Below are positions 9,603 through 17,511 of a stretch of DNA of 64,000 bases, in pieces. The position numbers and the translations under genes were made by a program. Location: the NCBI RefSeq assembly GCF_005145025.1, contig NZ_CP039697.1, positions 558,001-622,000 on the forward strand. Direction: 5' to 3'. Numbering within the stretch: position 1 is the stretch's first letter; each line of letters begins with the position of its first letter. The notes under the pieces are model-generated. The model was given only the letters and a program-made list of their open reading frames with translations, ran no database searches and was not told where the DNA came from. Source of the stretch: Novosphingobium sp. EMRT-2 (GTDB taxonomy: Bacteria; Pseudomonadota; Alphaproteobacteria; Sphingomonadales; Sphingomonadaceae).

Positions 9603-9634
9603 ATGATGGGCAACATATATATTATTTTCATCAT
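9603..9634. promoter_or_regulatory. candidate TetR operator/divergent promoter of the Emr-type pump
   Basis: The 76 bp between the divergent MFS and membrane-fusion genes are AT-rich compared with the surroundings. ATGATG (9603-9608) and CATCAT (9629-9634) are inverted across 20 nt containing ATATATAT and TTATTTTC. A TetR repressor encoded in the same operon is the likely binder. The AT-rich core should also hold the overlapping promoters; exact -10 and -35 boxes are not clear. Confidence 0.5.
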
Positions 9635-9654
9635 ATCAACAAGAGTGCATTTCC

Positions 9655-10773
9655 ATGCTTCAGCGCACATCGGAATCCCAGGTTGATGACGCGGTGGTGC
9701 CGGCACCCCGGCGCAGGGCGCCGCGCGCGGTGATCGCGGCAGGGGCGGCGCTTGTCGCGGCGGGGTTGGGCGCGGCCTGGATCCTGTCCGAGCCGGCCAG
9801 CCAGTCCACCGACGATGCCTATGTCGGTGCCGATGCGACCAGCGTGGCGCCCCGTATCAAGGGTTTCGTCAGCGCGGTGCTGGTCGAGGAAAACCAGTCG
9901 GTCCGCGCGGGCATGCCGCTGCTGCGCATCGATCCCGAGGAATACGGCGCGCGCCGGGCGACGGCTGAAGCCGATCTCGCCGACGCGCGGGCGGCGGTGG
10001 CGGCGGCGCGTGCCGCCCTGGTCAGGCAGGGTACGGAAGAGGCGCTGGCCCGCGCACAGGCCGGCGCGGCGGCGACGACGATCCGCGCGGCGGAGGCCAA
10101 TGCCGGGCACGCCTCGGCTGATCAGCGCCGCTATGACGCGCTTCTGGCGACCGGCGCGGTGGCCGCGCGCGATGCGGAAAGCATCCGCACGGGCGCAGTC
10201 GCGGCACGGCAGGCGCTTGCCCGTTCCGAGGCCGATCTGACCGTGGCGCGCCGGCAGGTGGCGGTCGTCGGCGCGCGGCGCGGCGATTTGCTGGCCGCGC
10301 TGGCGCAGGCACAGGCGGGCGAGGCCCGCGCCCGCGCCGCGCTGGATCTTGCCGGACAGGATTTGCGCCATACCGAGGTGCGCGCGCCGATCGATGGCGT
10401 GGTGGCCAACCGGCAGCTGCGTGTGGGCGATTACGTGCAGCCCGGCACGCGCGCGCTGACGCTGGTGCCGATGCAGGCGCTCTATGTGACCGCCAATTTC
10501 AAGGAAACGCAGACGCGCCGGATGCACCCCGGCCAGCGCGCCACCATCCGCGTCGATGCGCTGGGTAGCGCGAAGCTCAAGGGCACGGTGGAAAGCCTGG
10601 CGCCAGGATCGGCCTCGACGTTCGCCCTGCTGCCGTTCGAGCCGGGGACCGGCAATTTCACCAAGATCGTGCAGCGCGTGCCGGTGCGGATACGGCTCGA
10701 TCCCGGCCAGCCCGCGCTGGCCACGCTGCGTCCCGGCCTTTCCGTTACCGCCAACGTCCAACTTTCCAACTGA
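9655..10773 (+). CDS. HlyD/EmrA-family membrane fusion protein
   Basis: A 372-residue periplasmic adaptor with one N-terminal membrane anchor (about 22-42). It is followed by a biotinyl-lipoyl half motif (STDDAYVGADATSVAPRIKG), a long Ala-rich coiled-coil hairpin (about 100-220) and the second lipoyl half (RAPIDGVVANRQLRVGDYV). These are the signatures of EmrA/HlyD adaptors that bridge an inner-membrane pump to an outer-membrane duct. It starts 76 bp from the divergently transcribed MFS gene and is followed 12 bp later by an SDR gene. It probably works with the MFS pump and NodT-like channel across the divergent promoter. Confidence 0.93.
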   Translation: MLQRTSESQVDDAVVPAPRRRAPRAVIAAGAALVAAGLGAAWILSEPASQSTDDAYVGADATSVAPRIKGFVSAVLVEENQSVRAGMPLLRIDPEEYGARRATAEADLADARAAVAAARAALVRQGTEEALARAQAGAAATTIRAAEANAGHASADQRRYDALLATGAVAARDAESIRTGAVAARQALARSEADLTVARRQVAVVGARRGDLLAALAQAQAGEARARAALDLAGQDLRHTEVRAPIDGVVANRQLRVGDYVQPGTRALTLVPMQALYVTANFKETQTRRMHPGQRATIRVDALGSAKLKGTVESLAPGSASTFALLPFEPGTGNFTKIVQRVPVRIRLDPGQPALATLRPGLSVTANVQLSN

Positions 10774-10785
10774 AGGATCCCCGAA

Positions 10786-11589
10786 ATGACTATCCCTCAC
10801 CATTCGACCGCCGTGATCACCGGCGCTTCCACGGGTATCGGCGCCGTCTATGCCGATCGGCTGGCCCGGCGCGGGCACGATCTGGTCCTCGTCGCGCGCG
10901 ACGTTGCCCGCCTGAACGCGCTGGCCGAGCGTCTGCGCGCGGAGACCGGCCGAGCCATCGAGGTGCTGCCGGCCGATCTCACCGATCCTGCCGCCGTCGC
11001 GCGCGTGGCCGACCGGATCGCCACGATCCCCAACCTTGGTCTGCTCGTCAACAACGCGGGCATGTCGCTCACCGGCACGCTGGTTACCAGTCCGGCCGAC
11101 GAAGTGGTGCGCCTGATCGCGCTCAACATCACCGCGCCGGCGCTGCTGGCCCGCGCCGCGGCGCTGCGCCTGACGCACGAGGGCGCCGGGGCGATCGTCA
11201 ACCTCGCGTCGGTGCTCGCGTTGGCGCCGGAAATGTTCGATGGCACCTACAGCGGCAGCAAGGCGTTCATCCTGAACCTCTCGCAGGGGCTGTCCACCGA
11301 GCTGGCGGGCAGCGGCGTGCACGTGCAGGCGGTGCTTCCGGGCGCGACGCGCACGGAGATATGGGAACGGTCGGGCAAGGACATCGATGCCTTCCCGGCA
11401 GAAATGGTGATGGACGTGAACGATCTGGTCGATGCCGCGCTGGTCGGGCTCGATCGCGGCGAGAGCGTGACGATTCCGCCGCTGGCCGATCTGGCCGGGT
11501 GGGAAGCGATGCAGTCGGCGCGCGTGGCGCTTGGCCCCCAGCTTTCCCGCAGCGAGGTCGCCGCCCGCTATCGCGCGGTTCTGGCCTGA
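10786..11589 (+). CDS. SDR family NAD(P)-dependent oxidoreductase
   Basis: A 267-residue classical short-chain dehydrogenase/reductase. The cofactor-binding TGASTGIG lies near residue 13, NNAG near 88, the catalytic Ser in NLASVLA near 140 and the YSGSK catalytic Tyr/Lys motif near 155. The Arg/Arg-Leu pattern after strand 2 suggests NADP preference. The ATG has AAGGA 8 nt upstream. It lies 12 bp after the membrane-fusion gene and is probably co-transcribed and controlled by the same TetR. It may modify a compound handled by the pump, but the substrate cannot be read from the sequence. Confidence 0.9.
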   Translation: MTIPHHSTAVITGASTGIGAVYADRLARRGHDLVLVARDVARLNALAERLRAETGRAIEVLPADLTDPAAVARVADRIATIPNLGLLVNNAGMSLTGTLVTSPADEVVRLIALNITAPALLARAAALRLTHEGAGAIVNLASVLALAPEMFDGTYSGSKAFILNLSQGLSTELAGSGVHVQAVLPGATRTEIWERSGKDIDAFPAEMVMDVNDLVDAALVGLDRGESVTIPPLADLAGWEAMQSARVALGPQLSRSEVAARYRAVLA

Positions 11590-11595
11590 GTTTGG

Positions 11596-12102
11596 TCAGC
11601 GCAGAGGATTGATCCGGCCGAGCGCACCGTTCGCCCAGCCAAGGATATCCTCGCCGCCGTTGTCGAACAGGTCATAGACCTCGCCCACCAGCAGGTCATG
11701 CGTTCCATAGGGCACGCGCTCGCGAATGGCGCAGAAGATGTTCGCGGGCGCCCCTTCGATGAACCAGACCGGGCCATGCTGACGCCAGTCGTCCTGCGCG
11801 AAGCGTTCCTCGCGCGCGGCCGCACCGGCGAACGGCGCCATGTGCGCGTCGTGCGCGTCATGCAGCAGGTTGATGCAGAAGCGCTCCGCGCGGATCATCG
11901 CGTCGTGGCTCGATCCCGACCGGTTGACGCAGATCGCCATCGCGCAGGGATCGAGGCACACCGGCATGATCGCGGACATGGCGAGGCCGACCGGCGTGTT
12001 CGTTGCGGGATCGAAGCTGGTGACGATGCCCACCGGCGCGGGCATGTGCCGCAGCACGCGCTTGAGCCGGCCGTCTATGGTCGTGGTCACGTTGGTTGCC
12101 AT
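11596..12102 (-). CDS. flavin reductase domain protein; possible cob(II)yrinate a,c-diamide reductase CobR
   Basis: A 168-residue FMN-binding split-barrel protein of the flavin reductase family (MPAPVGIVTSFDPATNTPVG near residue 20, then AMSAIMPVCLDPCAMAICVN and FCINLLHDAHDAHM). Family members transfer electrons from NAD(P)H to flavin. The gene follows cobO and cobB on the same strand with a 95-bp gap. CobR of Brucella, which reduces the cobalt of cobyrinate diamide before adenosylation, belongs to this fold and size class, so CobR is an attractive candidate here. A flavin reductase partner of an unlinked monooxygenase is the main alternative; no such oxygenase is in the window. Confidence 0.75.
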   Translation of the reverse strand: MATNVTTTIDGRLKRVLRHMPAPVGIVTSFDPATNTPVGLAMSAIMPVCLDPCAMAICVNRSGSSHDAMIRAERFCINLLHDAHDAHMAPFAGAAAREERFAQDDWRQHGPVWFIEGAPANIFCAIRERVPYGTHDLLVGEVYDLFDNGGEDILGWANGALGRINPLR

Positions 12103-12197
12103 CGATTGCCTGCCTGCTCCCGGGATGCGAAACTGCGCCGGATTTATCGCATTGCGCCACGCGGGTTATATGCGATCTGCGCAGGAATCGTCCGTCT

Positions 12198-13487
12198 TCA
12201 TGCGCCGAACAGGCTGGCGACAGCGGCGGGCGAGGAGGGGAAATAGAAATGCATGTAGCTGGCGTGCAGCGATCCCTGCCGGAACAGGGCCTCTCCGGTT
12301 CGTCCGTTTGGGTTCGTGGCGCGGGTAACAGGCGATAACGGGGTTTCCAGCCGGGAATAGTGGAACGTGTGGCCGCGCAGGCTCCCGGCGGGCAGCGCCA
12401 TGTCCTGCAATCCCAGCGCGGCAAGGCTCGCCTGCATTGTCGCCCGGCCCGGCATCAGGCCCAGCATCGGGGCGTGCGCGCCTTTGCCGTCGTCCAGTGC
12501 CTCCAGGCAATAGAGCATGCCGCCGCATTCGGCGAGCACCGCCTTTCCCGCCGCATGGTGCGCGCGGATCGCATCGCGCATAGTGTGGTTGCCGGCCAGC
12601 CGGTCGAGGTGAAGTTCCTGGTATCCACCGGGCAGCCACAGCGCGTCGCATGGGGGCAGCGCCGTATCGGCGAGGGGCGAGAAGAACGCCAGCGTCGCGC
12701 CCATCGCGCGCAAGCAATCGAGGTTGGCGGGATAGAGGAAGCCGAACGCCGCATCCCGCGCGACGGCGATCCGCAGCCCGGCGAGATCGCGTTGCGCGGG
12801 GGATGGAGCGTCCTGTCTGGCAAAATCCACCAGCGCCGGCAGCCAGCAGGCTTCGTCGGGCAGCGCGGCCGCCGCCCGGTCGATGCGCCCGTCGAGATCG
12901 GCGATCTCGTCCGCCTGCACAAGGCCGAGATGGCGCTCGGGAAAGGCGATCCCGGCATCGCGGGGCAGGGCGCCCAGCCATTGCACGCCGCCGCGCAGGC
13001 TGTGGCCGAGCATGGCCGCATGACGTTCTCCCGCAACGCGGTTGGCCAGCCCCGCGATCACGCGCACGTCATCGCGGTAGGTGGCCAGCCCATGGACCAG
13101 CGCGCCGAAGCTCTGCGCCATGGCGCTGCCGTCCACCACCGCCAGCACGGGCAGGCCGAAGCGGGCGGCCAGATCGGCGGCGGACGGATCGCCGTCGAAC
13201 AGGCCCATCACGCCTTCGACGAGGATGAGATCGGCCTCGCGCGCGGCATCGGCCAGCAGGCGGCGGCATCCGGCTTCGCCCACCATGAACAGGTCGAGCT
13301 GATAGACCGGCGCGCCGCTTGCCCGTTCGAGGATCATCGGATCGAGGAAGTCCGGGCCGCACTTGAACACGCGAACCCTGCGCCCGGCCTGGCGGTGGCG
13401 GCGGGCCAGCGCCGCCGTCACCAGTGTCTTGCCCTGTCCGGATGCCGGCGCGCTGACCAGCAGGGCCGGGCAACGCGCCGTCTTCAC
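12198..13487 (-). CDS. cobB: cobyrinate a,c-diamide synthase CobB
   Basis: A 429-residue glutamine- and ATP-dependent amidase that amidates the a and c carboxylates of (hydrogeno)cobyrinate. The N-terminal dethiobiotin-synthetase-like half begins with the P-loop SAPASGQGKT and has KCGPDFLDP and LVEGVMGLFDG. The C-terminal triad glutaminase half (from about 235) has LPGGYQELH and the nucleophile in ECGGMLYCLE. The start is the GTG at 13487, which overlaps the cobO stop as GTGA; the longer open frame upstream is only the cobO region read in another phase. It is the third gene of the minus-strand arm behind a B12 riboswitch. Confidence 0.94.
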   Translation of the reverse strand: MKTARCPALLVSAPASGQGKTLVTAALARRHRQAGRRVRVFKCGPDFLDPMILERASGAPVYQLDLFMVGEAGCRRLLADAAREADLILVEGVMGLFDGDPSAADLAARFGLPVLAVVDGSAMAQSFGALVHGLATYRDDVRVIAGLANRVAGERHAAMLGHSLRGGVQWLGALPRDAGIAFPERHLGLVQADEIADLDGRIDRAAAALPDEACWLPALVDFARQDAPSPAQRDLAGLRIAVARDAAFGFLYPANLDCLRAMGATLAFFSPLADTALPPCDALWLPGGYQELHLDRLAGNHTMRDAIRAHHAAGKAVLAECGGMLYCLEALDDGKGAHAPMLGLMPGRATMQASLAALGLQDMALPAGSLRGHTFHYSRLETPLSPVTRATNPNGRTGEALFRQGSLHASYMHFYFPSSPAAVASLFGA

Positions 13488-14086
13488 CGGTCGATCCCTT
13501 CCTGCGCGCGCACGCCGTCGCGGAAGGCGTGCTTCACGTCGCGGATCGCGCTGACGGTGTCGGCGGCGGCGATCAGCGCCTCGTCGGCGGCGCGGCCGGT
13601 GATGACGACGTGCTGCATCGCAGGCCGTGCTTCCAGCGCGGGCATGATCTCGTCGAGCGCGAGGTAGCGATACGTGACGAGGTAGGTCAGCTCGTCCAGC
13701 ACGACCAGGCTGATCGCGGGATCGGCGAGCGCCGCCCTGGCCTTTTCCCAGCCGGCGCGCGCGGCGGCGATGTCGCGCTGGCGGTCCTGCGTTTCCCAGG
13801 TGAAGCCTTCGCCGCACTTTTCCCAGATCACGTCGGGATGGCGCGAGAAGAAGGCGCGCTCGCCCACGTTCTCGGCCCCCTTGATGAACTGGAACACGGC
13901 CGCCTTGCGACCGTATCCCAGCGTGCGCGCGACCATGCCGAAGGCGCTGGAGGACTTGCCCTTGCCGTTGCCGGTCAGCACCAGCAGCAGGCCCTTGTCG
14001 CGCGTGGCGGCGGCGATTTTGGCGTCGACCACCGCCTTGTGCCGGCGAGTGCGCTCGCGGTGCGCGCTGTCGTCGGTTCCGCTCAC
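13484..14086 (-). CDS. cobO: cob(I)yrinic acid a,c-diamide adenosyltransferase CobO
   Basis: A 200-residue CobA/CobO/BtuR-type enzyme that transfers the adenosyl group of ATP to Co(I) corrinoid. The P-loop TGNGKGKSSSAFG lies near residue 39, with VFQFIKGAE, CGEGFTWETQDR and LVVLDELTY following, and ITGRAADEALI near 168, all typical of the family. It overlaps the upstream membrane-protein gene and the downstream cobB by 4 nt each, so the three are translationally coupled. The reaction needs a reduced corrinoid, which the nearby flavin reductase could supply. Confidence 0.95.
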   Translation of the reverse strand: MSGTDDSAHRERTRRHKAVVDAKIAAATRDKGLLLVLTGNGKGKSSSAFGMVARTLGYGRKAAVFQFIKGAENVGERAFFSRHPDVIWEKCGEGFTWETQDRQRDIAAARAGWEKARAALADPAISLVVLDELTYLVTYRYLALDEIMPALEARPAMQHVVITGRAADEALIAAADTVSAIRDVKHAFRDGVRAQEGIDR

Positions 14087-14655
14087 CGGCGCTCGCTTTC
14101 ACGCAGTTCGGGCCGGATCAGGGACAGCAGCGAGAACGCGGCGGCGGCCAGGCCGCTCCAGCCCAGCGTGGCCCACAGCGTCGGCGGGAAATAGCGCCCG
14201 ATGCGCGGCAGGAAGCCGGCGAGCGTGGGATCGGCGAAGCGGCCGCCGAGGAAGTAGAAGCCGCCGCTGGAAAGCAGTTCGGACGCGAAGGTGGCGCAGA
14301 TCAGCAGCACGGCCATGATCGGCAGGGCGGCAAGGCTCGCACCCAGCCGGGTTTGCGCGTACCGTCCGGCCAGCCACATCACGCCATAGGCGGGCACCAG
14401 CATCCAGTAGGCGGGCGTGAAGCAGAAGCTCGACTGGCCGAACCAGCCGATCACTACCACGTCGATGGCATAGCCAAGCAGGAACAGCGCGCCGAACGCC
14501 GCCGCGCGGCGGACGAAGAAGCCCAGCACGAAGAAGCTGGCGAGGCTGGTATCGGGCAGGTGGATGACCTGGCTAAGCGAATGGCTGCGCGTGACGAGCA
14601 TGACGAGTGCGAGAAGCCCGAAGACGGACAGTTCGAATCGGGTATTGCGGACCAT
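14083..14655 (-). CDS. predicted integral membrane protein under B12-riboswitch control
   Basis: A 190-residue hydrophobic protein with five to six probable membrane helices and a basic C-terminal tail (RPELRESERR). I do not recognise the family. Its place as first gene after a cobalamin riboswitch, and 4-nt overlap with cobO, suggest uptake of a corrinoid, cobalt or another precursor. The size resembles a substrate-binding S component of an ECF transporter, but no ATPase genes lie nearby. The ATG at 14655 (GGAG upstream in the mRNA) is preferred; the longer frame from 14844 adds 63 Arg/Pro-rich residues that look like untranslated leader. Confidence 0.65.
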   Translation of the reverse strand: MVRNTRFELSVFGLLALVMLVTRSHSLSQVIHLPDTSLASFFVLGFFVRRAAAFGALFLLGYAIDVVVIGWFGQSSFCFTPAYWMLVPAYGVMWLAGRYAQTRLGASLAALPIMAVLLICATFASELLSSGGFYFLGGRFADPTLAGFLPRIGRYFPPTLWATLGWSGLAAAAFSLLSLIRPELRESERR

Positions 14656-14911
14656 GAGGGGTCTCCTGAACGGGTTGGATTTCGCGTTGTGGCCGCGCAC
14701 GCGACCATCGGCTGCGGCGCGGGGGCCTTTGCGGTGCGCGGGCGGGCGCGGAACCGAAAGCTCGGGGCCGGGGCGCACGCCTGCTGCGGGTGTCGTGGAT
14801 GTCAGACGCAGTTCATCACAGGCCCCCTTCGGCAACAAACGCACATATGTCGTCCGCCAAGGGAGAAGCCCTCGTCCGCCCGGTGCATCCCGCCCGCGCG
14901 AAGGAACGACG

Positions 14912-15092
14912 GTAGCGGGCCGGTTTCCTGACTTCCCGGATCATCGCGCCTGTCGCCGCCTTCTCAGGGCCGGAACCCCAATGGCGTGATGGCGATGCGC
15001 TCACCGGTCACAGTTGCGGGAGCAGTGCCGGATTCGGCGGATTTCCGCCGGCCGGACTTCCCGATTAAGCCCTTTCGGGCACCCGTTACGCT
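14912..15092 (-). promoter_or_regulatory. cobalamin (B12) riboswitch for the membrane protein-cobO-cobB arm
   Basis: Read on the minus strand, the region shows the B12-box core. In order these are GGTGCCCG and AGGGCTTAATCGGGAA, then CCGGCACTGCTCCCGCAACTGT, reported here as two overlapping parts (CACTGCTCCCGC and CCCGCAACTGTGA), then GGTGAG, GCCATCACGCCATTGG, CTGAGAAGGCGG and GAAGTCAGGAAACCGGCCCG. This order and spacing are those of the class I adenosylcobalamin riboswitch. About 256 nt of leader separate it from the ATG at 14655, leaving room for an expression platform. High B12 should lower expression of the arm. Ends are approximate. Confidence 0.88.
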
Positions 15093-15118
15093 GCCGGTGA
15101 TAAGCGAAGCGATGCGCC

Positions 15119-15142
15119 GCCGCAAGCATTCGCGCTTGCGGC
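15119..15142. promoter_or_regulatory. inverted repeat in the promoter gap between two divergent riboswitches
   Basis: GCCGCAAGC (15119-15127) and GCTTGCGGC (15134-15142) are perfectly inverted around 6 nt. They lie midway in the roughly 80 bp that separate the 5' ends of the two riboswitches, where both promoters must be. It could be a regulator site shared by both arms, or a remnant of a duplicated leader. Confidence 0.4.
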
Positions 15143-15171
15143 ATGGCCGGCGCGAAGCTATCCGCCGCTCT

Positions 15172-15340
15172 GCGACAGGTTCCCCGAAAGGGGATCAAAA
15201 GGGAACGGGGTGCGAAACCCCGGCTGCCCCTGCAACTGTAAGCGGCGAGCCGACCGGCCATCACGCCATTGGGACTTCACCGTCCTGAGAAGGCGGCCGG
15301 ACCAGCATTGACCCGCGAGCCAGGAGACCTGCCTGACGCG
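15172..15340 (+). promoter_or_regulatory. cobalamin (B12) riboswitch for btuB and the late cob operon
   Basis: Plus-strand B12-box elements in order are GACAGGTTCCCCGAAAGGGG, AAAAGGGAACGGGGTGCGAA, GCTGCCCCTGCAACTGTAAG, GGCGAGCC, GCCATCACGCCATTGG, CCTGAGAAGGCGG and GAGCCAGGAGACCTGCCTG. These match the conserved core of class I cobalamin riboswitches. The btuB ATG lies about 220 nt downstream. Several central elements (CATCACGCCATTGG, CTGAGAAGGCGG) are shared almost exactly with the minus-strand riboswitch next to it. Confidence 0.92.
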
Positions 15341-15558
15341 GTCGTTCTTCGTTCGGGCAGGGTGCACCGGACGTTCGAGGTTCCCGCGTCAAAGGCGGGA
15401 CGATCCCTCGCGCAACGACAGCCACTGCCTGCCGGGAAGACCGTGCGGGAAGCGTCGTCTCGTGCCCTCCGGCGATCTCGCCGGGGCGTCGCGCGGCGGG
15501 CGTTTTCCATGCGGTCCGAACGGCAGGTCATCGCCGTTCGTATCCAGGGAACCGCACC

Positions 15559-17511
15559 ATGCGCCTGACCCGTTGTTCCGTTGTTTCCGTCCTCTCGCTC
15601 TCGCTGGGCCTTCCCGTGGCCGCCCATGCCGCCCCTTACCCCGACGATCCGGCGCCCGACGCGGCGCCTGACACCTCCATCGTCGTGACCGCGCTGCGCA
15701 CGCCGGTCGCGCAGGATCGCGTCTCGTCCACCGTCACCGTGCTGGACGAGGCGGCCATCCGGCAGGTGCAGCCGCTGGCCGTGACCGATGTCCTGGTCCG
15801 CACGCCCGGCATCAGCCTTTCGCGCAACGGCGGCTATGGCACCGCCACCTCGCTGCGCATCCGCGGCGCGGACGCCGGCCAGTCGGTCATGGTGATCGAC
15901 GGTGTGCGGCTGTCCGATCCGTCCGCCACGTCCGGCGGTTATGCCTTTTCCAACCTGTTCGTCGATGACATCGAACGCATCGAGATCCTGCGCGGCCCGC
16001 AATCGATCCTGTGGGGCAGCGACGCGATCGGCGGCGTCGTCAACGTGACCACGCGCCGCGCGGAAAAACCGCTGGAAGGCAGCCTGGCGGTGGAGGCGGG
16101 CACGCACAAGACGGTGAACGCGCAAGCCGGCGTCGGCGGCACGGGCACGCTGGTCGACTGGCGGCTGTCCGCCTCGACCTTCTCCACCGACGGCATTTCG
16201 GCCCGCAGCAATGGCACCGAGCCGGACGGATACCGCCGCACCTCGGCCAGTGGCACGGCCACGTTCAAGCTGACGCCCAACCTGTCGTTTGACCTGCGCG
16301 GCTACTGGGCCGACGCGCGCAACGATTTCGACGGCACCTCGGGCGACTCGCTCGTCTATGGCCTGACAAAGGAATGGTCGGGCTATGCCGGGCTCAATCT
16401 CGCGCTGCTCGACGGCCGCTTCACCAACCGGCTGGCGGCGATGCAGACCGAGACCGACCGCGAGAACTACGATCCCGCCCGCGCGATCCGCCCGCTGAAC
16501 TTCGACGCGCACGGCCGCGTCCGCCGCTTCGAATACCAGGGGTCGTTCCGCTTTTCCGACGCGGTGCAGGCCGTGTTCGGCGCCGAACGCGAGGAACAGC
16601 GCATGACCACGGCCTCGCCCGGCAACAACACCGCGCCCTATGCGCTGGTGCCGCAGCGCGCTTCGACCGACAGCCTCTATGGCGAGTTGCGCGCGACGCC
16701 TCTCGCCGGGCTGACGCTCAACGGCGGCGTGCGCTACGATCACCAGTCGCGGTTCGGAGGGAACACGGTGTTCAGCGCCGGCGGCGTCTATACGCCCAAC
16801 GCGGGCAAGACGGTGCTGCGCGCCAGCTATGACGAAGGGTTCAAGGCCCCGTCGCTCTACCAGCTGTTCAGCCTCTACGGTAACGCGGATCTCAAGCCCG
16901 AAAAGGCGAAGGGCTGGTCGGTCAGCTTCGAGCAGGCGCTGGGCAGCGTGCTGCGCGGCTCCGCGACATGGTTCGAGCGCGACACCGACAACCTGATCGA
17001 CTTCGCCTATTGCCCCACCAGCGGCCCGCTGCCTGCATCCTGCTATGTGCCCGGCACGACCACAACGCGCTTCGGCTACTACGCCAACGTCCGCAAGGCG
17101 CACGCGCGGGGCATTGAGCTGAGCGGTGATGCCCGGATCGGCGTGCTGTTCGCGCAGGGCAACTACAGCTGGATTGCGGCGCAGGACCGGTCGCCCGGCG
17201 GCGCCGACTTCGGCCGCCAGCTTGCCCGCGTGCCGCGCCATCTCGCCAACGTCGAGGGTGGGATCGATCTTCCGCAGGGGGTGAAGGCCAGCGTGGCCGC
17301 GCGCTATGCCGGCGCGACGTTCGACCGCGCGGGCAGCCGCACGACCTTGCCCGATTACTGGCTGGTCGACCTGCGGGTGCAGTGGCTCGTGGCCGGCGGG
17401 CTGACGGTCCATGGTCGCATAGAGAACCTGGCCGACCGGCATTACGAGACGGCCAGCGGTTACGGCAGCCTGGGCCGGACGGTCTATATCGGCCTGCGGA
17501 GCCGGTTCTGA
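15559..17511 (+). CDS. btuB: TonB-dependent vitamin B12 receptor BtuB
   Basis: A 650-residue outer-membrane receptor importing cobalamin or cobinamide with TonB energy. A signal peptide (about 1-25, ending HAA) is followed by a TonB box-like SIVVTALRTP, a plug domain with LVRTPGISLSRNGG and IEILRGPQSILWGSDAIGGV, and a 22-strand-type barrel ending in YIGLRSRF. The size and plug wording fit BtuB rather than larger siderophore receptors. Its location directly behind a B12 riboswitch and before a cobalamin operon makes the substrate assignment strong. Its TGA overlaps the next ATG (TGATG). Confidence 0.93.
   Translation: MRLTRCSVVSVLSLSLGLPVAAHAAPYPDDPAPDAAPDTSIVVTALRTPVAQDRVSSTVTVLDEAAIRQVQPLAVTDVLVRTPGISLSRNGGYGTATSLRIRGADAGQSVMVIDGVRLSDPSATSGGYAFSNLFVDDIERIEILRGPQSILWGSDAIGGVVNVTTRRAEKPLEGSLAVEAGTHKTVNAQAGVGGTGTLVDWRLSASTFSTDGISARSNGTEPDGYRRTSASGTATFKLTPNLSFDLRGYWADARNDFDGTSGDSLVYGLTKEWSGYAGLNLALLDGRFTNRLAAMQTETDRENYDPARAIRPLNFDAHGRVRRFEYQGSFRFSDAVQAVFGAEREEQRMTTASPGNNTAPYALVPQRASTDSLYGELRATPLAGLTLNGGVRYDHQSRFGGNTVFSAGGVYTPNAGKTVLRASYDEGFKAPSLYQLFSLYGNADLKPEKAKGWSVSFEQALGSVLRGSATWFERDTDNLIDFAYCPTSGPLPASCYVPGTTTTRFGYYANVRKAHARGIELSGDARIGVLFAQGNYSWIAAQDRSPGGADFGRQLARVPRHLANVEGGIDLPQGVKASVAARYAGATFDRAGSRTTLPDYWLVDLRVQWLVAGGLTVHGRIENLADRHYETASGYGSLGRTVYIGLRSRF

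Noticed and set aside
14656..14844. A 63-residue N-terminal extension of the B12-linked membrane protein
   Set aside because: It lies in the riboswitch leader, is Arg/Pro-rich without signal features, and a better ribosome site precedes the ATG at 14655.
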